Positions 1 to 6,631 of a stretch of DNA of 31,045 nt are shown here, one piece after another. Location: NCBI GenBank assembly GCA_038217425.1, contig JBBQPM010000071.1, positions 1 to 31,045 of the forward strand, read 5' to 3'. Every line of letters begins with the position of its first letter. The first letter of the stretch is position 1. The position numbers and the translations under genes are program-made. Source of the DNA: JAIEPT01 sp038217425 (lineage in GTDB: Bacteria > Planctomycetota > Planctomycetia > Gemmatales > Gemmataceae). The notes beneath the pieces are model-generated. The model ran no database searches. It was not told the origin of the DNA and saw only the letters and a program-made list of their open reading frames with translations.

Positions 1-14
1 GGGACGACTGATCG

Positions 15-347
15 TCAACAAGCCCCGTCCTTACCGCGTGGAGCCAAGAGTGCTAAAGCGGAGAATGAAGGAGTACGCACTGATGAACAAACCTCGAGCC
101 GAACTTCGTAAGCAGCTATCCCAGCAGAATGTTGCGGCTTATCTTGATGCCATTCTGGGCCGCCCCCTTTGTGCCTTGCGTCCTTTAACTCGTAGTCGAC
201 GTGCCAGCCATCGGTTTCGAGAGCGATCACAATGCGGTAGGCGGATAAATCTCGGTACGCGCGGGATGCGTCTTCCTGGGCAATGGTCAACGCCTGATCG
301 CCTGCTAGCGTGGGTCCACGGGAGGCTGTCGCAATTTCGCTACTCAT
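15..347 (-). CDS. NTF2-fold-like immunity protein (probable)
   Basis: This 110-residue protein probably neutralises the toxin-like product encoded just upstream. Residues about 28-63 carry a run of the type Y-R-I-V-I-A-L-E..G-W-H-V-D-Y-E-L-K-D...K-G-G-G-P. It matches the conserved core I associate with small NTF2-fold immunity proteins, whose usual ending is a strand of the form I-D-x-x-x-G-x-I. Here the sequence after the G-G-G-P (residue 65 on) does not look like that ending and seems random, so the last 45 residues may follow a frameshift. The start ATG at 347 has an AGGA about 9 nt upstream, and the gene lies 29 nt after the toxin-like gene. The fold assignment is from memory of the motif and the context; the protein could be called hypothetical. 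Confidence 0.55.
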   Translation of the reverse strand: MSSEIATASRGPTLAGDQALTIAQEDASRAYRDLSAYRIVIALETDGWHVDYELKDARHKGGGPEWHQDKPQHSAGIAAYEVRLEVCSSVRTPSFSALALLAPRGKDGAC

Positions 348-376
348 GGCTATTTATCCTGCACGAGTGAGTTCTC

Positions 377-793
377 TTATTCTGGATAACCTGATCTCCC
401 GGTCAATCCGCCGCGGCGAACCGAAGGGCCAGTGGTGTCGATGCCGTCGTCCGCTCGGATGATACATGGGACGCCGAACAGATTTGCCGAAACGGTGTCC
501 GCGGCGCTGGCGCCGGTCGACCAACCTTCGCGACTCGGATTGGGATGCGTGTGAAAAGTCGCGACGACAACTGCCCCCGATACGACCGGCGGGCGATTCA
601 AATCCAACGAAGCCTGATTTCCCGGCTGGGCGCGACGCACTTCGATGACCCCCGTGTGAATGAATTTGTAGATTCAGCCGCCTTCTTCGTGACGTAGTAC
701 CGGGTCTCCAGAATTGGAGTCTTTCCAAGCATGTTCCAGGGCCAGTTGCACAGTTGAGTTCTGCAATAGTTCAGACGATGTCGGCGCGTGCAT
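377..793 (-). pseudogene. JAB/MPN-like HTHP toxin-type protein, interrupted by in-frame TGA
   Basis: Read through one stop, this frame gives a coherent 138-codon protein. It starts at ATG 793, with GGAAAGAG about 8 nt upstream. Residues 17-39 (L-A-L-E-H-A-W-K-D-S ... R-H-E-E-G-G) lead to a TGA at 676-674 (codon 40), where relatives as I recall have Trp (H-E-E-G-G-W-I-Y). The frame then continues I-Y-K-F-I-H-T-G and reaches V-V-V-A-T-F-H-T-H-P-N-P at residues 75-86. H81-T-H83-P with S96 and D99 resembles the HxH...SxxD metal site of JAB/JAMM metalloproteases, although the spacer is longer than usual. Proteins of this look occur as toxin tips of polymorphic toxins in planctomycetes, next to small immunity genes, as here. 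One base change (TGG to TGA) explains the break, so it is a young pseudogene, a sequencing error or, less likely, a recoded stop. Confidence 0.6.
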
Positions 794-821
794 TGCTCTG
801 TGCTCTTTCCGAATCACCTAA

Positions 822-1265
822 TCAAGTGCGAACAAAGTACGTGAGCCACACCTTTTCCAAAAAATGGGCGCGAGTCGAAGTCATGCTTCGGAGCGGCGTC
901 AGTTCTAGTCGTTGCTCTGCTGAGGTGTTTGTAAACGATGCCTGAAAAGCCATCGGCGGGTCGGTAGCCAACACAAGCTCGCCTTTGCCTCCATAAGGCG
1001 TGACGGAGTTCGGAACGCGCTCGTTGCACAGCGCCGCGACCCGGGCGAGGATCGCGCGCACGACTGATTTTTCGAGCGGAAATGCGATGGTTTCTTGTTC
1101 GTCGAATTGTTGAGCGGTAACGTAGCATTGGCCGTCGCTGAAGCTCAGTTTTAGAGGGTGTTCTCGACACAGCGTTAACAGATCGTCGACGAGTCCCACG
1201 GCGCCGCGTGCGGTGGGTCTAAAGACGGATAGGATGCGGTCTGAGAAGTGCAAACGTGCAATCAT
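822..1265 (-). CDS. Conserved-looking hypothetical protein, 147 aa
   Basis: I do not recognise a named family. The protein is soluble (no signal peptide, no membrane segment) and has an ordered composition with two motif-like stretches: P-Y-G-G-K-G-E near residues 90-96 and F-T-N-T-S-A-E-Q-R-L-E-L near 111-122. I have an impression of similar stretches in other planctomycete hypothetical proteins. The start ATG at 1265 overlaps the stop of the preceding 57-residue gene as ATGA, so the two are translationally coupled. The stop lies 28 nt before the HTHP toxin-type gene. It could be an accessory of that cassette or an unrelated passenger; nothing in the sequence decides. Confidence 0.7.
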   Translation of the reverse strand: MIARLHFSDRILSVFRPTARGAVGLVDDLLTLCREHPLKLSFSDGQCYVTAQQFDEQETIAFPLEKSVVRAILARVAALCNERVPNSVTPYGGKGELVLATDPPMAFQASFTNTSAEQRLELTPLRSMTSTRAHFLEKVWLTYFVRT

Positions 1266-1435
1266 GGGATACTCCGACCGTCGAGTAACGTCTCCGGAAG
1301 TTCATCGTAGCCATTCATATCCTCCCAACCCGCCTGCTTGCCCGCGTCCCAGGCGAGGGCGTGACGTTCCTCGCTCGTCCAAGGGCTGTCGTCGAAATCG
1401 AGGTCCGGCGGTTTGCGTTCGCTGGATTCGATCAT
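1262..1435 (-). CDS. Small acidic hypothetical protein, 57 aa
   Basis: A small acidic protein, M-I-E-S-S-E-R-K-P-P-D-L-D..., with W-T-S-E-E-R-H-A-L-A-W-D-A-G in the middle. I place the start at the internal ATG 1435 rather than the ATG at 1462, because AAGGAG lies directly upstream at ideal spacing (1442-1447). The last bases overlap the next gene as ATGA, so it is co-translated with the 147-residue protein. The reading frame opens right after the end of prpB (stop near 1466), so it may belong to the same transcript. No domain is recognised. The acidic, Trp-containing composition fits a small protein-binding partner, but that is speculation. Confidence 0.6.
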   Translation of the reverse strand: MIESSERKPPDLDFDDSPWTSEERHALAWDAGKQAGWEDMNGYDELPETLLDGRSIP

Positions 1436-1465
1436 GCCTATCTCCTTTTCGGCATTATACATGCC

Positions 1466-2326
1466 TCAGCCAAAATACGTCCGATCGCGCGCCTCGTAAC
1501 CGCGGTAGTCGAGCAAATCGTACAACTCGCCTCGCGTCAGCATTGAGCCCAGGCGCTCGCGTTGATGGCCCAGTTTGGCGAGGTCGGCGAGGGTGTCGCG
1601 GGCGGCTTTCAGCGCGCTGCGGAACGCGGTGAGCGGGAACAGTACCATCCGAAAACCGAGTTCCGCGAACCCTGCCACGTCAAGGTTCGGACTCTTGCCG
1701 AACTCGGTGTTGTTGGCGAGCAACGGCGCCGGGACCGCCTGGGCGAACGCGCGGAACTCCGCCGGCGTCTCCAAGGCCTCCGGAAAGATCGCATCGGCGC
1801 CAGCTTGCAGGTACAGGCGTGCGCGGGCTACGGCGTCGTCGAAACCGGTGACGCCGCGCGCGTCGGTGCGGGCGATGATCACGAACCCCGCATCCCGACG
1901 GGCGGCGACGGCGGCGCGGATCTTCGCCGCCCTCGCCGCCGCCTCGACCCGGCTCTTGCCCGATAAATGGCCGCACCGCTTGGGGAGTTGCTGATCCTCC
2001 AGATGAATGCCGGCCACGCCCGCGTCCTCGAACATTCGCACCGTCCGCTCGACGTTCAGCGCCTCGCCGAACCCGGTGTCGGCGTCGCACAGGAGCGGCA
2101 AATCGCAGGCCTGCGTGATGCGCCGGGCTTCGTCGACGAATTCGCTGAGCGTCACCAGGCCGACGTCGGGCACGCCCAGGCCTGCGGACAGGGCGCCGCC
2201 CGAGAGATACACAGCCTGAAAGCCCAGCCCCTGCGCCATCTTCGCGATGAGCGGGTTGAACACGCCCGGGATCGCGATCGGCGCGTGCGTCCAGGCCTGG
2301 CGAAGTCGACTTCCGGGAGAGGTCAT
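1466..2326 (-). CDS. prpB: 2-methylisocitrate lyase (PrpB), isocitrate lyase/PEP mutase family
   Basis: A TIM-barrel lyase expected to split 2-methylisocitrate into pyruvate and succinate, the last step of the methylcitrate cycle for propionate use, in the cytoplasm. The 286-residue sequence shows the substrate-loop entry G-V-F-N-P near 21-25, Y-L-S-G-G near 40-44, the metal-binding D-A-D-T-G-F-G at 81-87, H-L-E-D-Q at 108-112 and the catalytic loop K-R-C-G-H at 116-120 with Cys118. This combination is typical of PrpB rather than of PEP mutase. I chose ATG 2326 (M-T-S-P-G-S-R) because family members start this way; an upstream ATG at 2359 would add 11 unlikely residues. No prpC or prpD is visible in the window, so the rest of the cycle must be elsewhere, and a related lyase activity cannot be excluded. 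It diverges from the propeller gene at 2383. Confidence 0.86.
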   Translation of the reverse strand: MTSPGSRLRQAWTHAPIAIPGVFNPLIAKMAQGLGFQAVYLSGGALSAGLGVPDVGLVTLSEFVDEARRITQACDLPLLCDADTGFGEALNVERTVRMFEDAGVAGIHLEDQQLPKRCGHLSGKSRVEAAARAAKIRAAVAARRDAGFVIIARTDARGVTGFDDAVARARLYLQAGADAIFPEALETPAEFRAFAQAVPAPLLANNTEFGKSPNLDVAGFAELGFRMVLFPLTAFRSALKAARDTLADLAKLGHQRERLGSMLTRGELYDLLDYRGYEARDRTYFG

Positions 2327-2340
2327 GGCAATGTCTCGCC

Positions 2341-2346
2341 TATAAT
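2341..2346 (+). promoter_or_regulatory. Putative -10 box of the propeller gene
   Basis: A perfect TATAAT lies 36 nt before the ATG at 2383, with the AGGAGA ribosome site at 2371-2376 between them. No good -35 hexamer is visible at 16-18 nt upstream, so the call rests on the -10 box and position alone. Confidence 0.4.
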
Positions 2347-2382
2347 GTGAGTGGGGCAATTCCTTCCGTCAGGAGACGTTGT

Positions 2383-3753
2383 ATGGCCATGGAATCCGTT
2401 CGTCAGAGACGCGGGAGCGTGCTGAGTTGGTGCCTCTTCTGGATCGCCATCGTCGGCGGCATCGCGTTCCTCTACTTCTTGATGCAAAATCCCAAGGACA
2501 ACTACGGTTCCGATCCGCAGCGCATCAACGATCTCGCCAACGCGAACCTGAATGTCACTAAGGCGGAATCGAAAGATTGGCCCGGCTGGCGCGGCGTCCT
2601 GCGCGACGGCATCTACCACCATCCCATCAAGACCGATTGGCCTGCCGGAGGCCCCCCCGTGCTCTGGCGCCAGGACGTCGGGCCCAGTTACGCCAGCGTC
2701 GCCGTCGAGCGGGGCCGAGTCTTCGTCTTCGGCAAACATCGTACCCATCAAAACCGTGAGACATTGCAGTGCCTGAGCGAGACCGATGGCCGGGAACTCT
2801 GGCGTTTCGACTACGAAGCTTCCTATAATATCCAGTACGACAACATCCCGCGCGGCACGCCGTGCGTCGACGGCGACCTCGTTTTCATCGTCGGGGGCGG
2901 CGGGCGGATGCACTGCCTGGAGGCGACTCCCGACGCGTCCGAGCCGAAGCTGTTGTGGCAGCGCGATCTGCTCAAGGATTTCAATGCGCCGCTGCCGACC
3001 TGGGGCGTCGCGTTTTCGCCGCTCGTCGTCGGCGACCTGGTCTACATCATGCCGGGAGGTCGCGGAGACAACAGCATCGCCGCCCTCGACAAACGCACTG
3101 GCCAGACGCGTTGGAAGGTCCTGAACGACGCACCCGCCTACAGTTCGCCCATCGCGGGGACGTTGGCAGGTCAGCCGCAGCTCGTCTGCTTGATGGCCCG
3201 GCGGCTCGTCGGTCTCGCCCTCGACACCGGCAAGCTGCTCTGGGAGTTCCCCTGGGCTACCGACCACGACGCCAACTGCGCCACGCCGATTCTCGTGAAC
3301 AAGTACGTCTTCATCTCGTCCGGCTACGCCCACGGATCCGCGGTCGTGCAGATCGATCACGCCGAAGGGAACTTCACGGCCTCGAAAGTCTACGTGAGCC
3401 GAAAGATGCAGAACCACTTCTCGACATGCGTCCTCTGGAAGGACCATCTGTACGGGTTCGACAACGCGCAATTCGCCTGCATGAAGTTCCGCGAAGAACC
3501 CGACGATGCCAAGCCCCTCAACTGGACCAAGGGGAACCTGGACAAGGGGTCGCTGATCGCGGCGGGAGAGCACCTGATCGTGCTGGGCGAATTTGGGCAG
3601 GTGGTGCTGGTGGAGCCGAGCCCCGAGGCGTTCAAATCCAGGGCGGAGTTCCAGTTCACGACGGACAAGACGTGGTCGGCGCCGGCGCTGGCGCAGGGGA
3701 GGTTGTACCTGCGCGATTCGAAGCAAATCGTCTGCTTCGACGTTCGGCCGTGA
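2383..3753 (+). CDS. Membrane-anchored PQQ-like beta-propeller protein
   Basis: A 456-residue protein with one N-terminal membrane segment (about residues 13-34) followed by an extracytoplasmic beta-propeller. D-W-P-G-W-R-G at 65-71 resembles the W-P-x-W-R-G opening of many planctomycete PQQ-type propellers. Blade-like repeats then follow, such as G-R-V-F-V-F-G, G-D-L-V-F-I-V-G-G-G-G, G-D-L-V-Y-I-M-P-G-G and G-R-L-Y-L-R-D, alternating with D-T-G-K-L-L-W-E-F type turns. There are no dehydrogenase cysteine or PQQ-site motifs that would show enzyme activity, so a binding or scaffolding role is more likely. ATG 2383 is preferred because of AGGAGA at 2371-2376; a GTG at 2347 would add 12 residues. 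It diverges from prpB and is followed by a palindromic repeat and a MoaD-like gene. Confidence 0.82.
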   Translation: MAMESVRQRRGSVLSWCLFWIAIVGGIAFLYFLMQNPKDNYGSDPQRINDLANANLNVTKAESKDWPGWRGVLRDGIYHHPIKTDWPAGGPPVLWRQDVGPSYASVAVERGRVFVFGKHRTHQNRETLQCLSETDGRELWRFDYEASYNIQYDNIPRGTPCVDGDLVFIVGGGGRMHCLEATPDASEPKLLWQRDLLKDFNAPLPTWGVAFSPLVVGDLVYIMPGGRGDNSIAALDKRTGQTRWKVLNDAPAYSSPIAGTLAGQPQLVCLMARRLVGLALDTGKLLWEFPWATDHDANCATPILVNKYVFISSGYAHGSAVVQIDHAEGNFTASKVYVSRKMQNHFSTCVLWKDHLYGFDNAQFACMKFREEPDDAKPLNWTKGNLDKGSLIAAGEHLIVLGEFGQVVLVEPSPEAFKSRAEFQFTTDKTWSAPALAQGRLYLRDSKQIVCFDVRP

Positions 3754-3773
3754 GTATGTGAAATCAAAATGCA

Positions 3774-3864
3774 AGCCACAGAGGACACGGAGAAATGAAG
3801 AATGCTCGGCGGGTATCGCGGAACTCCGCCTTTTTTCTCTGTGTCCTCGGTGCTCTCTGTGGCT
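3774..3864. repeat. Imperfect palindromic intergenic element
   Basis: The left arm (from 3774, AGCCACAGAG-GACACGGAGAAA) is complementary to the right arm (3834-3864, TTTCTCTGTGTCC...CTCTCTGTGGCT) apart from a short extra segment in the right arm. The arms enclose about 38 nt. Elements of this wording are scattered in many copies in genomes of environmental bacteria, and when translated they give the tell-tale H-R-G-H-R-E. It follows the propeller gene's stop by 20 nt and could act as a transcript-end hairpin. Only one copy lies in the window. Confidence 0.65.
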
Positions 3865-3896
3865 AATTTCCACGCCTTATCGCGGAGGAGCTCACG

Positions 3897-4160
3897 ATGC
3901 CCGCCGTCTGGATCCCCGCTTCACTGCGCCGTTTCGCGGAAGAACGCGAACACCTGGAACTCCCCGGCGACACTGTCGCGGATCTCGTGCACGGCCTGGA
4001 CAAGCGCTATCCCGATCTGGCAGCCCGGCTGGTTCAGGGCGACATGCTGAGGCCGGGATTGGCGGTCGTCGTCGATGGGCAGGTGAGCCGGCGCGGGTTG
4101 GCGGAAAGCGTCGGCCCGACGAGCGAAGTCCACTTTGTGGCGGCCCTCGCGGGGGGATAA
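3897..4160 (+). CDS. MoaD/ThiS-family ubiquitin-fold sulfur-carrier-like protein
   Basis: An 87-residue beta-grasp protein. It begins with P-A-V-W-I-P-A-S-L-R-R-F, includes L-E-L-P-G-D-T-V-A-D-L-V-H-G-L near residues 20-34 and D-M-L-R-P-G-L-A-V-V-V-D-G near 49-61, and ends in Gly-Gly (86-87). That tail is adenylated and thiocarboxylated in sulfur carriers. GAGGAG at 3885-3890 marks the start. No moaE, thiF-type activating enzyme or other cofactor gene is adjacent, so the carrier role (molybdopterin, thiamin or other) cannot be assigned. The nearest gene is the propeller upstream; MoaD/ThiS-like genes beside propeller or BNR-repeat genes are, as I recall, a recurrent arrangement. The stop codon sits in the loop of a strong hairpin. 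Confidence 0.78.
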   Translation: MPAVWIPASLRRFAEEREHLELPGDTVADLVHGLDKRYPDLAARLVQGDMLRPGLAVVVDGQVSRRGLAESVGPTSEVHFVAALAGG

Positions 4161-4172
4161 TTCCCCCCGCGA
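4147..4172. terminator. Hairpin over the MoaD-like stop codon
   Basis: TCGCGGGGGGA (4147-4157) and TCCCCCCGCGA (4162-4172) form a perfect 11-bp stem with loop TAAT, which contains the stop codon. There is no T tract after it, so it is a possible attenuator or mRNA-end hairpin rather than a classical terminator. It separates this gene from the glycan operon. Confidence 0.45.
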
Positions 4173-4196
4173 CGAATTTACATGCCATAATGGCGC

Positions 4197-5528
4197 ATGG
4201 ACTTTTTCTTCTTCCTCCTGGTGAACGCCGCCCTACTGCTGCGTCCCGCGGAGCTGTTCACGCAGTTTCAAGACGTCCCCGTCTATCTCTACACCATGAT
4301 TCCGTGTCTCGTCCTCAGCCTCCCCGCGCTCCTCGGCTTGCTGTTGCCGGGCTCGCCGTTGCGGCATCCGGCCTGTCTCATGGTCCTGGGCATCCTCGGC
4401 AGCGTCGGCGTGTCCCATCTCATCCATTCGGACGCGGGCCGGGCGTGGGACGAGACGATCGAATTCGGCAAAGTCGTCGTCTACTTCGCGCTGCTCATCA
4501 GCGTCGTCAACACGCCGGGCCGAATGCGCTGGTTCCTCATCGCCCTCATCGGCTTCGCCCTGATCACCACGACCGTCGCCTTGCTGCATTACCACAATAT
4601 GCTCGAAGTTCGGCCCAAGGCGATCTCGACGGCCGTCGACGAACGCATCGACACGTCCGGCAACCGCGAACTGATCCATCGTCTGCAACTCACCGGCATC
4701 TTGCAAGATCCGAACGAATACTGCGTCCTGCTCGGCGTCATGGTTCTGCTCACCCTCTACCAGCTGACCAACTCCCGGGCCGGCGACGTCCGCTATCTCT
4801 GGATCATCCCGCTGGCAGTGCTGCTCTACGGCATCGTGCTCACCTTCTCGCGCGGCGGCCAGCTGGCGCTGTTCATTGGACTGCTGGCGGCGGGGGTCGC
4901 GCTGTACGGCGTACGCGGAGCGGTCACGTTCGGCCTCCTCTTCGTGCCGATTCTTGCGTTCGCGTTCCTCAGCCGGCAGTCGGCCGACACGCTCGAAACC
5001 AGTACCAGTCAGACGCGCATCCAGATGTGGAGCGATTGGCTCGCGAGGTATATCGGCAGCCCGCTTGTCGGCGTCGGTCCTGAAGTCGTGCCGCTGGACA
5101 AAGATCAACGAGTCGTCAATGAGGGGGATCTCCTCGCCCACAACTCATTTATTCAAGCTTTCGCCGACCTGGGGACGTTTGGCGGGCTATGCTTCTGGGG
5201 CGCCTTCTTTTTCGGCATCGGGGGGCTGGCGCGGTACGGTTGGCCCAGCCGGCCCGTCTTCTTCGATCCGGAGATGGAACGGCTCTTTCCGTTTCTGCTC
5301 GGCGCCGTCTGCGTTTACGCCGTCGGGCTCATGACGCTGTCGCTGTGCTACATCGTGCCGACCTACCTCGTGCTCGGGCTACCGGTGGCGTATAGTCAGA
5401 TCGCCAAGACCTGGCCCGATCGGAGCGAGATCTCCTGGACGGGCCCTCGGCTCGGGGCCTGGTTCGCCTCGGCGCTGGGGTTCCTGGCGGTCATTTACCT
5501 CGTCGTTCGGCTCTTTCGGAATTATTGA
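4197..5528 (+). CDS. O-antigen ligase/polymerase family membrane protein (Wzy/WaaL-like)
   Basis: A 443-residue polytopic membrane protein with roughly ten to twelve hydrophobic segments. The large periplasmic part near residues 290-320 reads G-V-G-P-E...L-A-H-N-S-F-I-Q, followed by F-A-D-L-G-T-F-G-G; the H-N-x-F...G-x-x-G pattern is the signature of the O-antigen ligase domain. T-F-S-R-G-G near residue 215 is a second conserved element. Such enzymes join or transfer polysaccharide repeat units from a lipid carrier at the outer face of the inner membrane. Its place at the head of a glycosyltransferase operon supports the role; whether it polymerises or ligates cannot be told. The start ATG at 4197 has no clear ribosome site. 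The stop overlaps the next start by one base (TGATG). Confidence 0.82.
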   Translation: MDFFFFLLVNAALLLRPAELFTQFQDVPVYLYTMIPCLVLSLPALLGLLLPGSPLRHPACLMVLGILGSVGVSHLIHSDAGRAWDETIEFGKVVVYFALLISVVNTPGRMRWFLIALIGFALITTTVALLHYHNMLEVRPKAISTAVDERIDTSGNRELIHRLQLTGILQDPNEYCVLLGVMVLLTLYQLTNSRAGDVRYLWIIPLAVLLYGIVLTFSRGGQLALFIGLLAAGVALYGVRGAVTFGLLFVPILAFAFLSRQSADTLETSTSQTRIQMWSDWLARYIGSPLVGVGPEVVPLDKDQRVVNEGDLLAHNSFIQAFADLGTFGGLCFWGAFFFGIGGLARYGWPSRPVFFDPEMERLFPFLLGAVCVYAVGLMTLSLCYIVPTYLVLGLPVAYSQIAKTWPDRSEISWTGPRLGAWFASALGFLAVIYLVVRLFRNY

Positions 5529-6631
5529 TGGCCTCCTCTCGCAAAATTCGCGTGTTGCACGTCTCGCTCGGCTTCGACGTCGGCGGGCAGGAGAAGCTGC
5601 TGGTCGAATTCGCCAGGCACGCCGACCGCGAACGTTTCGAACTTTCGTTCCTTGCGCTGGGGGGCCGCGGTCCGGTCGCCGACGCGATCGAAGATCTCGG
5701 TTGGCCGGTGCTGACGCTTGACCAGCCGACGGGGCTCAAGCCGAAGCTCGTCTTTCGCCTGTGCAGCATCTTCCGCGATCAGCACGTGCAGATCGTCCAT
5801 TCGCACGACGACAATCCGCTCCTGTACTGCGGCCCGGCCGCCAAGTTCGCGCGCGTGCCGTGCTACCTGCACACGCAGCATCACGGCAAGATCCCGCAGA
5901 TGAGCCGTCGGCAAGAGTTCCTGGTCGGAGTGATGTCGCGCTTCACGCATCGCTTCGTCTGCGTGAGCAAGGACAGTGCCGAGCAGATGATCGGGCAAGG
6001 CGTGCCGATCAAGAAGACGCTGGTGCTGCGCAACGGCATCGACGTCGAACGCTTTCCGTTCCAGGGGCCTGAGCTTTCGGGCCCCGCCGTTTGCGTCGCC
6101 CGGCTCGCTCCGGAAAAAGGTTTAGGCGTCTTGCTCGATGCCGTGGCTCAGGTCGTGCGGGCGCAGCCGGGCTTTCGGCTAGAAATCGCCGGCGACGGGC
6201 CGTGCCGGGAATCGCTCCATCAGAAGATGCAGGATTTGAAACTCGCCGATCACGTTCGTTTCCTGGGGCAGGTCGACGACGTGCCGGCGCTCCTGGCGCG
6301 GGCGCGGCTCTTCGTATTGCCGTCGTTCTCCGAGGGGATCTCGCTCACCGTGCTCGAAGCGCTGGCGCGCGGGTTGCCGGTGCTCACCACCGCGGTCGGC
6401 GGCAATCCCGAAGTGATCGAGTCGGGAGTAAACGGCCTGCTCGTGCCGCCGCGCGACGATTCGGCACTGGCGCAAAGCCTGCTCGCACTCGGCGCCGATG
6501 ACAGCCTGTGTCATCGACTGGGCGAAGCGGGGCGGAGGCGCGTCGAGACGCATTTCGACGTGCGCCGGATGGTGGCGCGTTACGAAAATCTGTACGCGGA
6601 AGGTTTGGGGGTAGCCGTCCCATGCACGTAG
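5528..6631 (+). CDS. Glycosyltransferase family 4 (first in cluster)
   Basis: A 367-residue GT-B enzyme that should transfer a nucleotide-linked sugar to a lipid-linked glycan on the cytoplasmic side. The N-terminal half shows V-L-H-V-S-L-G-F-D-V-G-G-Q-E-K, the usual glycine-rich loop of GT4. The C-terminal half has V-A-R-L-A-P-E-K-G and then P-S-F-S-E-G-I-S-L-T-V-L-E-A near residues 265-278, an intact E-x7-E motif, followed by T-A-V-G-G-N-P-E-V-I. The start ATG 5528 overlaps the preceding stop by one base; a TTG one codon earlier is not needed. The last 10 nt overlap the next gene. Donor and linkage cannot be read from sequence. Confidence 0.85.
   Translation: MASSRKIRVLHVSLGFDVGGQEKLLVEFARHADRERFELSFLALGGRGPVADAIEDLGWPVLTLDQPTGLKPKLVFRLCSIFRDQHVQIVHSHDDNPLLYCGPAAKFARVPCYLHTQHHGKIPQMSRRQEFLVGVMSRFTHRFVCVSKDSAEQMIGQGVPIKKTLVLRNGIDVERFPFQGPELSGPAVCVARLAPEKGLGVLLDAVAQVVRAQPGFRLEIAGDGPCRESLHQKMQDLKLADHVRFLGQVDDVPALLARARLFVLPSFSEGISLTVLEALARGLPVLTTAVGGNPEVIESGVNGLLVPPRDDSALAQSLLALGADDSLCHRLGEAGRRRVETHFDVRRMVARYENLYAEGLGVAVPCT

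Noticed and set aside
1454..1459. TATAAT on the minus strand before the 57-residue gene
   Set aside because: A start of transcription about 7 nt downstream would fall inside the ribosome site, leaving no usable leader, so it is probably chance.
2323..3873. 516-residue open frame on the minus strand opposite the propeller gene
   Set aside because: It is antisense to a gene with clear domain motifs, its composition is Arg/Asp/Val-rich as expected for a GC-rich shadow, and its first residues are a translation of the palindromic repeat.
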